DNA of 64,000 bases from an uncultured Selenomonadales bacterium (lineage in GTDB: Bacteria; Bacillota; Negativicutes; Selenomonadales; Selenomonadaceae). The translations under genes were made by a program, and so were the position numbers. Location of the stretch: positions 1-64,000 of the forward strand of contig CAMUZU010000008.1 of the NCBI GenBank assembly GCA_947165295.1, read 5' to 3'. Positions 45,748 through 54,202 of this stretch are shown here, piece after piece; position 1 is the stretch's first letter; each line of letters opens with the position of its first letter. The notes under the pieces are model-generated. The model was not told the DNA's origin and did no database searches. It saw only the letters and a list, made by a program, of their open reading frames with translations.

Positions 45748-46938
45748 TCACTTGTTCCCGTCGCGGCGAAAAGTGAACGTCGGCAACGTCAACGGATTTG
45801 ACGGCTTTTGTTGCGTCGGCTGAGGTTTGGGCGCGTCAAAGTTGAAGCCCTTCGACACGGTGACGTTTGACTTCGGCACGTCGATTGTCGGACTTTTGAG
45901 CGCGAGGCTGTCGGCAAAATCGGTGGCGATAATCGTCGCTTGAATCATGCCGTTCATGCTCTTGTCAATGACCGTGCCGAGGATAATGTTCACGTCGTCT
46001 TCGGTTTGGCTGAAGATGTAACTTGCGGCGGCGTTGACGTCGTGAATCGGAAGCGTTTCGTCGCCCGTGATGTTCAAAATAATTCCGCGTGCGCCCTTCA
46101 ATGACTTGTCGATAAGCGGGCTGTGAATCGCCTCTTGCACGGCTTTGACCGCGCTGATTTTACTGCGACCGATACCGAGGAGCGCGTCGGCTGATTCGCT
46201 TTGGCGGAAAATCGTCGTCATGTCCGCGAAGTCAACGTTAATCACGCCGATTGTCAAGATGAGTTCCGCGACGCAACGAATCGCCTGCCGCAGGACGGAG
46301 TCGGCCTCGTGAAAGGCGTCGACCATCGACAGATCTTTGTTTTCGGGGAGTTTCATGAGGTTATCATTCTTGACGACGATTAACGCGTCCATGTACGACT
46401 GCATCTTGACGATACCTTCGTTGGCAATGCGTTGTTTGCGTCGACCCTCGAAACTGAACGGAAGCGTGACGACGCCTACGGTCAACATGCCGAGTTCTTT
46501 GGCAAGCCGAGCGACGACGGGAGCCGCGCCCGTGCCGGTTCCGCCGCCCATGCCCGCCGTGATAAAAATCATGTCCGCGCCCGTCATCATTGACTTGATT
46601 CGTTCGGCATCGGCTTTGGCGGCCTGTTCGCCGACTTCGACGTGTCCGCCGGTGCCGCGGCCTTTGGTGAGCATTTCGCCGATTTGAAGCGTGCGAATAG
46701 CGTTCGTGTTCGAGAAGCTCAGCGCGTGCGAATCCGTGTTCACCGCGACCAAGTCAATCTCAAGAAAATCGCTTTCGGCAATGCGTTTAAGGACGCTGTT
46801 GCCGCCGCCGCCCACGCCGAAAACTTTAATAGTGACGAGGGCTTTTTTAATCGCCGCGTCGTCTTTGGCTTTCTGTTGCTCCTTGTTCAGGCGAAGTTTT
46901 TTCAGCGCCTCCTTGATTGCAGCATCGTTTGCCCCCAT
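45748..46938 (-). CDS. ftsZ: FtsZ homologue with duplicated N-terminal helix
   Basis: 396 residues from ATG 46938 (GGAGAGG upstream). Tubulin signature GMGGGTGTGAAP (129-140), IKVFGVGGGGNSVLKRIAES, T7 loop NVDFADMTTIF. The C-terminus ends PLTLPTFTFRRDGNK, resembling the FtsZ tail that binds FtsA/ZipA-like partners. The first 36 residues carry a repeated DAAIKEALKK / DAAIKKALVT motif not usual in FtsZ. It stands outside a division-gene cluster, next to tcdA, so it may be a second FtsZ. Confidence 0.85.
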   Translation of the reverse strand: MGANDAAIKEALKKLRLNKEQQKAKDDAAIKKALVTIKVFGVGGGGNSVLKRIAESDFLEIDLVAVNTDSHALSFSNTNAIRTLQIGEMLTKGRGTGGHVEVGEQAAKADAERIKSMMTGADMIFITAGMGGGTGTGAAPVVARLAKELGMLTVGVVTLPFSFEGRRKQRIANEGIVKMQSYMDALIVVKNDNLMKLPENKDLSMVDAFHEADSVLRQAIRCVAELILTIGVINVDFADMTTIFRQSESADALLGIGRSKISAVKAVQEAIHSPLIDKSLKGARGIILNITGDETLPIHDVNAAASYIFSQTEDDVNIILGTVIDKSMNGMIQATIIATDFADSLALKSPTIDVPKSNVTVSKGFNFDAPKPQPTQQKPSNPLTLPTFTFRRDGNK

Positions 46939-47036
46939 GTCAGTCGTTCCTCTCCGAAAAAAATTTTTTGCTAACTTCGACGCACCGAAAAATTTTCCTT
47001 CACGTCGACCGCCAACGAATAACCATCGTTGAAACT

Positions 47037-47224
47037 CCGGCCGTCACGGATAACGACCGCCGCCTGCGCACGATACAGGATGTATCACAGCAGGCTGTTT
47101 TCTTTTGAGCAACGTGGACGTTGCATCCAATTTGGTTTGGCGTGTTCGCTCCGATTAGCGAGGCGGTTAACCAAACTGTTCCCCCGCTTTTAAAGCGGGT
47201 CTTTTGCGCCAAAAGAAAAGTAAC
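47037..47224 (+). repeat. Three-hairpin intergenic repeat, copy 6, disrupted
   Basis: Hairpin A is degenerate (GGCCGTCAC/ATAACGACC) and hairpin B is intact (GATAC-AGGAT-GTATC with CCTGC/GCAGG). Hairpin C is interrupted: between 47107 and about 47200 lies a foreign segment that ends with the AACTGTTCC-palindrome repeat. After it the right arm AAAAGAAAAGT resumes. Confidence 0.8.
47174..47199 (+). repeat. AACTGTTCC-palindrome repeat, copy b
   Basis: AACTGTTCC followed by CCCGCTTTTAAAGCGGG, inside copy 6 of the three-hairpin repeat. Upstream, TTGGTTTGG and GGTTAACCAA can form another hairpin, so the inserted unit is itself structured. Confidence 0.7.
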
Positions 47225-47231
47225 ACAACCG

Positions 47232-48110
47232 TCAAAAAACTTTCTTGACGAGCGCCCACTGCGTCGCAAGCATTCCAATTAACATCAGCACGCAACCGAA
47301 GATCTCCCGCGAAGACATGACTTCGTTCAGGACGAGCCAGCCGGCAAGCGCGCCGAAGATTGCCTCGAAGCTCATCAAAATTGCCGCCGCCGAAGGTTCC
47401 GCGTACTTTTGACCGAAGTTCTGCAACGTGAACGCCACGCCCGAACTCATCACGCCCGCATAAATTATCGGCAACCACGCGTCGACCATTGCGGTGACTT
47501 TCGGCGACTCGAACGCGAACATTGCCGCGAAGCTCAAAATCATCGTCATGAAAACCTGCGCGGCGGAAAGTTCCATTAAGTCCACGCGATTGGCGAACTT
47601 GTCGACGAGCAAAATTTGTGCCGTCCAGAAAAATGCGCCGACGAACAATAACACGTCGCCCGCCTGTATGGAAAAACTTTCGCCGACTGCAAGCAGGTAC
47701 AGCCCGACGATTGCAAGCAGCGCGCCGAGCCAATTTTCGCGACGAATCGTCTTGCCGAGAAACTTTGCGCCCAACGGCACGAAGACGATATACAGGCACG
47801 TTATGAAAGCCGCCTTGCCCGCCGTCGAATATTGCAGCGCGACCTGTTGCAGTGAACTTGCCACGAAAAGTACCACGCCGATTATCAGCCCGACGCCGAA
47901 GCCGTGTTGATAATTTTTTTGTCGACGTTCGTGCGCCCGTTGTCGACGCGTGAAAATCAACACCGCCGCAAGTGACAGCGTCCCGACGAAATATCTTGCC
48001 GCCGCGTACGAAAACGGTTGCAAGTCGTCCATGCCCGTGAGCTGTGCGACAAACGTCGTGCCCCAAAAAAACGCCGCGCCCAAGAGCATCAGCGTTCCGC
48101 GAAGTTGCAT
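47232..48110 (-). CDS. EamA/DMT-family transporter
   Basis: 292 residues, ten predicted membrane segments in two EamA repeats. LGAAFFWGTTFVAQL in helix 1 and YAAARYFVGTLSLA in helix 2, mirrored by FVGAFFWTAQILLVDKF in the second half. C-terminal KKVF. Exports or imports a small metabolite; the substrate cannot be read from sequence. Confidence 0.9.
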   Translation of the reverse strand: MQLRGTLMLLGAAFFWGTTFVAQLTGMDDLQPFSYAAARYFVGTLSLAAVLIFTRRQRAHERRQKNYQHGFGVGLIIGVVLFVASSLQQVALQYSTAGKAAFITCLYIVFVPLGAKFLGKTIRRENWLGALLAIVGLYLLAVGESFSIQAGDVLLFVGAFFWTAQILLVDKFANRVDLMELSAAQVFMTMILSFAAMFAFESPKVTAMVDAWLPIIYAGVMSSGVAFTLQNFGQKYAEPSAAAILMSFEAIFGALAGWLVLNEVMSSREIFGCVLMLIGMLATQWALVKKVF

Positions 48111-48166
48111 AAAAAATCTCCTTTAAGGTTTCAGGTGTCAGGGACAACGCGCCGTGATTCGACACG

Positions 48167-48613
48167 TCAAAGTTTCGTGTTCCACATAATCAGCGCGTCT
48201 TCGCCGTTGTCAAGGTAATAGCCCTTGCGGCGGCCGACACTGCGAAGCCCGAAGCTTTCGTACAGCTTAATCGCCGCGACATTCGATGGACGAACTTCAA
48301 GCGTTATCGATTTTGCGCCGCGACGTTTGACGGACTCAATCAACGCGCCGAACAAAAGTGTGCCGACACCTTGACCGCGAAGTTCGGAAGCAACTGCAAC
48401 GTGCATGACTTCGGCTTGATCGAAGGAAACCCACGCGCCCGCGTAAGCCACGACTTGACCGTCAATTTCGCCGACGATGTATTCGGCAAGCTCGTTGCGA
48501 GTTTCGCGCCAAAAATCTTCGCGGCTCCACGGCATTGCGAAACATTGAGCCTCCAGCGCGGCGACAGCGTCTGCGTCGGCTTGCGTCATTGGTCGGAAGG
48601 TGATGTGCTCCAT
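48167..48613 (-). CDS. rimI: Ribosomal protein alanine N-acetyltransferase RimI
   Basis: 148 residues from ATG 48613. GNAT fold: FAMPWSREDFWRETRNELAE, VMHVAVASELRGQGVGTLLF acetyl-CoA loop, ITLEVRPSNVAAIKLYESFG. Order with tsaB upstream is the usual tsaE-tsaB-rimI arrangement. It begins 1 nt from the stop of a diverged copy of itself. Confidence 0.88.
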   Translation of the reverse strand: MEHITFRPMTQADADAVAALEAQCFAMPWSREDFWRETRNELAEYIVGEIDGQVVAYAGAWVSFDQAEVMHVAVASELRGQGVGTLLFGALIESVKRRGAKSITLEVRPSNVAAIKLYESFGLRSVGRRKGYYLDNGEDALIMWNTKL

Positions 48614-48614
48614 G

Positions 48615-49070
48615 TCAAAAAATTTCCCGCGCCATAATCCAGGCGTCCTCGTCGAAGTAATAATTTTCTTCGCGGTCGACGATTTGGAAGCCGAACTTTT
48701 CATACAGCCGAATCGCCGTCGTGTTTGACGGGCGAACTTCCAAGATAATCAACGTTGCGCCGCGCCGTTTGACCGCGTCAAGCAAGCTTGTCAAAAGTTG
48801 CGTGCCGATGCCTTCGTGACGACGGTCGGGGTCGACGGCAAAGCTGACAATCTCCGCCGCGTCGGTGAAAATGTCCGCGCCCGCACACGCAATGATTTTC
48901 CCGTCGGATTCGGCGACAAGAAACTCCGCACGTTCGTTCTGCGCGGCATAAAAAAAATATTCGGCGCTCCACGCGTCCGCGTCGCCGAAACTTTTCAAGT
49001 CGAGCGCGGCAACGGAGTCCGCGTCGGCAATCGTCATTTTTCGGCAGGCAAGCCGTGCCGTCGTTCCCAT
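48615..49070 (-). CDS. RimI-like GNAT acetyltransferase, tandem paralogue
   Basis: 151 residues from ATG 49070, which has GGAGG about 10 nt upstream and overlaps tsaB by 37 nt; ATG 49037 is possible but lacks a site. The fold matches the next gene (MTIADADSVAALDLKSF, IVSFAVDPDRRHEGIGTQLL, IILEVRPSNTTAIRLYEKFG). In place of PWS at the substrate pocket it has ADAWSAEYFF, so the target protein may differ. Confidence 0.8.
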   Translation of the reverse strand: MGTTARLACRKMTIADADSVAALDLKSFGDADAWSAEYFFYAAQNERAEFLVAESDGKIIACAGADIFTDAAEIVSFAVDPDRRHEGIGTQLLTSLLDAVKRRGATLIILEVRPSNTTAIRLYEKFGFQIVDREENYYFDEDAWIMAREIF

Positions 49071-49714
49071 AATTCTTCCGCCTCCGCACGTCGGATATAC
49101 AGCGGCTCCAAGTTCATCACGTTGTCGGCGTGTCCCGCGTCGAGTAAAGCTTTTGCGCGCAGAGCGACGCACGACGGTCGCGGCAACTTCAAATGCACCG
49201 GAGCAAGCTTGACGTTTTCGGGCAACGTTTTGATTTTGCCGAGCACGTCGCCGCACAAAAAAATTTCGCCGCCGGTTTGTGACGCCTCGACGACAGCCGC
49301 GTCAATCGGTTTTACTTGCGCTTCGGTCAACGGTTCGCCGCTTTGGAACAGTTGACAGTAAGCGCGATTTTTTTGCGCGTCGACAAGCGGCAACACTTTG
49401 GCGAACGGGAAGTTCTGCGCCAAGACTTCAAGCGTCGGCACGCCGATAATTTTTGTCCGCCACGCGTAAGCCAAAGCCTTCGCCGTCGCCAAACCGATTC
49501 GCAAGCCCGTGAACGAGCCGGGACCTATGCTTACCGCAACCGCGTCGATTTTGTTGAATGCGTTCGCCGCACGCACGACTTCTTCGACAAGCGGCATGAG
49601 CGTTTCCGAAAAAGTTTGCGGGGACTCGCGCACGGTCTCCGACAGAATTTTTCCGTCGGCAACGACCGCCGCGCCCGTCGCCCGCGTCGAAGTTTCAATT
49701 CCCAAGATGTGCAA
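49034..49714 (-). CDS. tsaB: tRNA t6A biosynthesis protein TsaB
   Basis: 226 residues. ASKHA fold with ILGIETSTRATGAAVVADG, then VAVSIGPGSFTGLRIGLATA and KALAYAWRTKIIGVPTLEV. Partner of TsaD and TsaE in threonylcarbamoyl transfer to tRNA. No tsaD in the window. Confidence 0.93.
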   Translation of the reverse strand: MHILGIETSTRATGAAVVADGKILSETVRESPQTFSETLMPLVEEVVRAANAFNKIDAVAVSIGPGSFTGLRIGLATAKALAYAWRTKIIGVPTLEVLAQNFPFAKVLPLVDAQKNRAYCQLFQSGEPLTEAQVKPIDAAVVEASQTGGEIFLCGDVLGKIKTLPENVKLAPVHLKLPRPSCVALRAKALLDAGHADNVMNLEPLYIRRAEAEELWERRHGLPAEK

Positions 49715-49727
49715 ATGTAATCACCCG

Positions 49728-50222
49728 TCAATCGTCTTTGGTCACGAACTCTTCAAGCTCGTCAATGAAGTCGCGGTGCTCTTCGCCCACGCACGAAAAA
49801 GTTATCCGCCGCAAATTGCGTGCGTCTTTGATTCGGTCGATTTTGATCGTCACGTAATCTTCGGGCAGCGCGTCGGGGAACTTTTCCGCCCACTCGATAA
49901 AAACGATGCCTTCGGGAAAATCCGTGTATTCGTAAAAGCCGATGTCTTCAAGTTCTTCCTCCGAGTGCAGGCGATACAAGTCAAAGTGCACAATCGGGCA
50001 GAAACCTTCGTAAACGCTCATCAGGTTGAACGTCGGGCTGGTCACTTCGCCTTGAACGCCAAGCGTGCGAGCCATTGACTGCACAAACAGAGTCTTGCCC
50101 GCGCCGAGGCCGCCTTGCAAACAAATTACCGTTCCTTCGCGCACACGTTGCGCCACTTTCGCCGCCAATTTTACCGTCCCGTATGGGGACTGGGTTATGT
50201 GCGTAAACAAAATCGACTTCAC
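49728..50222 (-). CDS. tsaE: tRNA t6A biosynthesis ATPase TsaE
   Basis: 164 residues. Walker A CLQGGLGAGKTLFVQSMART, VTSPTFNLMSVYEG, and VHFDLYRLHSEEELEDIGFY with the conserved switch residues. First gene of tsaE-tsaB-rimI2-rimI on the minus strand. Slightly long C-terminus. Confidence 0.93.
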   Translation of the reverse strand: MKSILFTHITQSPYGTVKLAAKVAQRVREGTVICLQGGLGAGKTLFVQSMARTLGVQGEVTSPTFNLMSVYEGFCPIVHFDLYRLHSEEELEDIGFYEYTDFPEGIVFIEWAEKFPDALPEDYVTIKIDRIKDARNLRRITFSCVGEEHRDFIDELEEFVTKDD

Positions 50223-50392
50223 TCCTCCGAAAACTCATGTCGCGCCCACCGTCGGGGCATGTTTGCTGTTGACGCGCAGTTTATCAGACGCGAAAACTTT
50301 TTTCAACACGGCGGCGACAATATTTAAACGGTTAAAAATTTCGGCGGCGTGTGGTACAATGCGCGGGAAATTTTTTTTTGGAGATGATACCT

Positions 50393-51022
50393 TTGCGAGT
50401 TGATGAAAAATCTTTCCGCGAACTGTATCGGCAAATTTGCCTGCTTGAAAGCACGGAACTTGTCGGCATGATAAATCCGCGTGACGTGTTCGACTTCCCG
50501 CCCGACGAAAAACTTGACGGCTTTTTGACGTTCGCCGACGTCGACGGGAATTCTTTCGTGTTTGAAATTTTGGCGGGCGCGCAGGTTGTCGGCGGCAAAG
50601 TCAAAGTTTTCCCCGCCAGTTACAAAAAGTCACGCAAACTCAAACGCGGCGAAGTTTCGGGCGCGGACGTGACGATTTTGACTGCCGATTACTCCGTTGC
50701 TTTTCGCGACAGAATTCAAATGATTACCGACCGACAAACCGACGCCGCACGCAGTCAAACGCGTTTGATTAAGACGATTGACGACTTTCGACATCCCGAT
50801 TATCCCGACGACGTGGCGGTTTATTTTTTCGATGAAGGGCACCGCGCCGAATTGCTTTGGGTTCGTTGCAAGACCGTCGACGAAAACATTTTGACGGGCG
50901 AACTTCTCGTTGACCCGCGACAAAATTTCAATCTGCACGCGGGCGACTCGGTCAAGTTCGGCGTCGCGCAAGTCAACGCGCAAAACATTTTGATTCACCT
51001 GCCGGAGAAACGTGATGCATAA
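50393..51022 (+). CDS. Protein of unknown function (209 aa)
   Basis: TTG 50393 follows GGAGATGAT. No signal peptide or membrane segment. The C-terminal region (ENILTGELLVDPRQNFNLHA, GDSVKFGV) loosely resembles the G-L-x-N-x-P ... G-D-x-V pattern of DUF2314-type domains, but this is tentative. Central segments are rich in charged residues. It overlaps the FAD oxidoreductase gene by 8 nt and probably forms an operon with it and the membrane protein. Confidence 0.6.
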   Translation: MRVDEKSFRELYRQICLLESTELVGMINPRDVFDFPPDEKLDGFLTFADVDGNSFVFEILAGAQVVGGKVKVFPASYKKSRKLKRGEVSGADVTILTADYSVAFRDRIQMITDRQTDAARSQTRLIKTIDDFRHPDYPDDVAVYFFDEGHRAELLWVRCKTVDENILTGELLVDPRQNFNLHAGDSVKFGVAQVNAQNILIHLPEKRDA

Positions 51023-52568
51023 ACGTCACGCGATAATCGTCGGCGCGGGGCCTGCGGGATTGACTGCCGCGTATTATTTTTTGACGGAGACCGACATTCG
51101 CCCGATTGTCCTTGAACGCGGAACTCTCGTCGGAGGTTTGTCGCGCACGCCGATTTTCAACGGCAACCGCATGGACATTGGCGGCCACAGATTTTTCACG
51201 AAGGACGCGGACATTTTGGAACTGTGGCAGAAATTTTTGCCCGCTCAAGGTGCGCCCGCTCTTGACGACAAACTTTTGGAGCGCGAATCGGTTTTGCTTG
51301 ACGGCGGAGTTGACCCCGAAGCTGTCGACGGAGTTTTTCTGAATCGAAACCGCGTGTCGAGAATTTTTTTTCGGCGGAAATTTTTTTCGTATCCCGTGAC
51401 GCTCAACTTCGACACGATTAAAAATCTCGGACTCGGCGAAATGTTTTCAATCGGCGCAAGTTTCCTCAAGGCGAAGTACAATCAGCGCACGGAGACGACG
51501 CTTGAAGACTTCATGATTAATCGTTTCGGGCAAAAGCTCTACGAAACTTTCTTCCGCGACTACACGACCAAAGTTTGGGGACGCACGCCCGCAGAAATCG
51601 GCGCGGATTGGGGACGCCAACGAATCAAAGGCCTATCGCTCGGCAAGACGATTGTCGACTTCGTCAAGAAAACTTTCGGCTCGAAAGGCACGGATGACAC
51701 GTCGCTCATCGAAAGATTTTTTTACCCGAAACTCGGCGCGGGTCAACTGTGGCAGATGTTCGCCGACGAAATCAAACGTCGCGGCGGCGAAGTGCTGTTT
51801 AACTCGGACGTGAAAAGTTTCCGCGTCGTCGACAAAAAAATTCGTTCGGTCACGGCCGACAGCCCCGCAGGCAAGTTGACGTTTCCCGCCGATTATTTTC
51901 TGTCGAGTATGCCGCTTGCCGAACTTGCCGACGCACTCGACGAAAAAGCTTTGCCCGCTCGTGCCCGACAAATCGCCAAAGGTTTGCCGTACCGCGACTT
52001 TATCACCGTCGGGTTGCTCGTCGACAAACTCAAGCTCACGAACCGCACGAAGATTAAAACTTTCGGCGACATTGTGCCCGACTGCTGGATTTACATTCAG
52101 GAGCCGTCGGTCAAACTCGGACGCCTGCAAATTTTCAACAACTGGTCACCGTACATGGTTGCCGACCCGCAAAATTCCGTTTGGCTCGGACTGGAATATT
52201 TTTGCCGCGAAGGTGACGAACTTTGGCAGATGTCGGAGCCGCAGTTTGTCAAGTTTGCCGTCGACGAACTTGCTTCGATCGGCATTGTCGACGCTGCGGA
52301 CGTTCGCTTCGCCGCGCAGGTCAAAGTTCCCAAAGCTTATCCCGCGTACTTCGACAGTTACGAAAATATCGCCGAACTTCGCGCCGCGCTTGACGAAATT
52401 CAAAATCTCTACTGCATCGGACGCAACGGTCAACACCGCTACAACAACATGGATCACAGCATGTTGACGGCACGCGAGGCCGTGCGCACGATTTTGGGCA
52501 CGTCGACACGCGAAAACATTTGGAACGTCAACGCCGAACAAACTTATCACGAGGACGCGCATGACTGA
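51015..52568 (+). CDS. FAD-dependent amine-oxidase-like oxidoreductase
   Basis: 517 residues from ATG 51015. Dinucleotide fold HAIIVGAGPAGLTAAYYF, VLERGTLVGGLSRT, and a flavin C-terminal motif near LYCIGRNGQHRYNNMDHSML. The layout (NAD(P)-binding Rossmann-like protein with IGGHRFF and YTTKVWGRTPAEIGADW) is that of UDP-galactopyranose mutase-like / protoporphyrinogen oxidase-like enzymes found in polysaccharide loci. Next gene encodes a GT-C-like membrane protein, consistent with a surface-glycan role. Confidence 0.8.
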   Translation: MHKRHAIIVGAGPAGLTAAYYFLTETDIRPIVLERGTLVGGLSRTPIFNGNRMDIGGHRFFTKDADILELWQKFLPAQGAPALDDKLLERESVLLDGGVDPEAVDGVFLNRNRVSRIFFRRKFFSYPVTLNFDTIKNLGLGEMFSIGASFLKAKYNQRTETTLEDFMINRFGQKLYETFFRDYTTKVWGRTPAEIGADWGRQRIKGLSLGKTIVDFVKKTFGSKGTDDTSLIERFFYPKLGAGQLWQMFADEIKRRGGEVLFNSDVKSFRVVDKKIRSVTADSPAGKLTFPADYFLSSMPLAELADALDEKALPARARQIAKGLPYRDFITVGLLVDKLKLTNRTKIKTFGDIVPDCWIYIQEPSVKLGRLQIFNNWSPYMVADPQNSVWLGLEYFCREGDELWQMSEPQFVKFAVDELASIGIVDAADVRFAAQVKVPKAYPAYFDSYENIAELRAALDEIQNLYCIGRNGQHRYNNMDHSMLTAREAVRTILGTSTRENIWNVNAEQTYHEDAHD

Positions 52569-54201
52569 AAAACTTTCAAAACTAATCGCGCTTGCGTTCC
52601 TGCTTATGCCGGTCGCTTGCGTCGAAATAATGTTCAAGTTGCCCGAAGAGAGCGACACGAACTTTATCATGAACATTGGGCGACACGTCGTCGAACACGG
52701 CATACCGCACGTCGACCCGTTCACGATTCACGACGGCATTCAACTTGTCGCGCAGCAGTGGTTAAGCGGCGTAATTTTTTTCGAGGCGCATGAACTTTTC
52801 GGCGTCGCGGGTCTCAAGCTTGCGGACTTCATTTGCGCGGCATTGCTGATAATTTTGTATTGGCGGCTGTGTCTGTCGGTGAGCGGCAACAAGTTCGTCG
52901 CACTGGGATTAAGCTTCGTCGTCGCGTTGGTCACGGCAACCGCAATCGTTCCGCGACCGCAAATTTTTTCGACGCCGATACTGCTTGCCGAAGTCTTCTT
53001 GTTGGAAAAGTTCACGCGGTCACACGACGCGAAATTTTTAATCCCGTTGCCGCTGATGTCCGCGCTGTTGGTGAATCTTCATGCGGCGGTTTGGCTGATG
53101 TTGTTCGTGCTCGCGACGCCGTTTTTCTTCGTTAAGGACGCCCGTCACGCGAAATTTTTGCTTGCGACGTTGGCGGCAAGTTTCGTGTGTGCGTTCGCCA
53201 ATCCGTACGGCTTCGACGCAATGACTTACGTCCTGCGTTCGTACGGCGTCGACATAATCAACGAGCATGTGTCGGAAATGTTCGCGCCGTCGGCTCAAAC
53301 CTTCAGCGGGAAACTTTTTTACGCGGCGGAGGCGGTGACAATCTTCACGTTCGCGCGGGTCAAGCTTCCGTGGCGTTACGTCTTTTTAAGCGGCGGGCTG
53401 ACGTGTCTTGCGCTGTTGCACGAACGAAACGAGTTGCTGTTTTACTTCATGGCGACGTTTCCGCTTGCGTGCGCGTGGAAAAATTTCAACGTCGAAAAAA
53501 TCTTCCCGTCGACGAACGACACGCCGAATCGCTTTCCGCTGACGATTTTGTTCCTGCTGTTGACGACGGTCAATACAATAGCAATCACGTTGACATTGCA
53601 GGACGGCTTCGACGAACTCAACTTGCCGCTGAAAATTTTGTTCGTTGTGACGGCGGCGGGCATGCTGTATAATTTGTTGATTTTCAGGCGCGAAGGAAGT
53701 TTGCTTCACCCGACGATACTTCCGCGAAAAAATTTGTCGTTGCTGGTGACGGCGTTAATCGCAAGCGCAACCTACGCCGTGACGCTGCCCGACAAAAAAG
53801 ACGACACCGACAAAGTCTTGACGCCCGCAATTGAATTCATCCTGCAGAGCGAACGCCCCGAAAATATTTCGCTGTGGATCGGTCAAGGCGGCGGCGGACT
53901 TGCGGGAAGTTTCGGCGTGAAATATTACATCGACTCACGTTCGGAAGTTTTCTTGCCGTCAAACAGCGGTCTGTCGAAAAATCTTTTGGCGGAGTACCTC
54001 GATCTGTTGAGCGGCGAAATTTATTACGCGGACTTTTTCGCCCGCTACGACTTCACGCACATTATCGTTACGGACGAGATGCCGCGTGTGTTCAACGCTC
54101 TGAGCCGCGATGCAAATTACGACGTCGTTTACATGCGAAAGCACGTCGGCGACAAGAAAACCGTCACGTGTAAAATTTTTGTCCCGAAAGTTGAGGACTG
54201 A
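52561..54201 (+). CDS. Polytopic membrane protein, GT-C glycosyltransferase-like
   Basis: 546 residues, overlapping the oxidoreductase gene by 8 nt. About ten hydrophobic segments (LIALAFLLMPVACVEIMF, LKLADFICAALLIILYWRLC, VALGLSFVVALVTATAIVP). The first large loop (PEESDTNFIMNIGRHVVEHG, IPHVDPFTIHD) contains the acidic/DPF arrangement typical of GT-C proteins. A soluble C-terminal domain of about 130 residues follows. The specific donor is unknown. Confidence 0.7.
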   Translation: MTEKLSKLIALAFLLMPVACVEIMFKLPEESDTNFIMNIGRHVVEHGIPHVDPFTIHDGIQLVAQQWLSGVIFFEAHELFGVAGLKLADFICAALLIILYWRLCLSVSGNKFVALGLSFVVALVTATAIVPRPQIFSTPILLAEVFLLEKFTRSHDAKFLIPLPLMSALLVNLHAAVWLMLFVLATPFFFVKDARHAKFLLATLAASFVCAFANPYGFDAMTYVLRSYGVDIINEHVSEMFAPSAQTFSGKLFYAAEAVTIFTFARVKLPWRYVFLSGGLTCLALLHERNELLFYFMATFPLACAWKNFNVEKIFPSTNDTPNRFPLTILFLLLTTVNTIAITLTLQDGFDELNLPLKILFVVTAAGMLYNLLIFRREGSLLHPTILPRKNLSLLVTALIASATYAVTLPDKKDDTDKVLTPAIEFILQSERPENISLWIGQGGGGLAGSFGVKYYIDSRSEVFLPSNSGLSKNLLAEYLDLLSGEIYYADFFARYDFTHIIVTDEMPRVFNALSRDANYDVVYMRKHVGDKKTVTCKIFVPKVED

Positions 54202-54202
54202 C

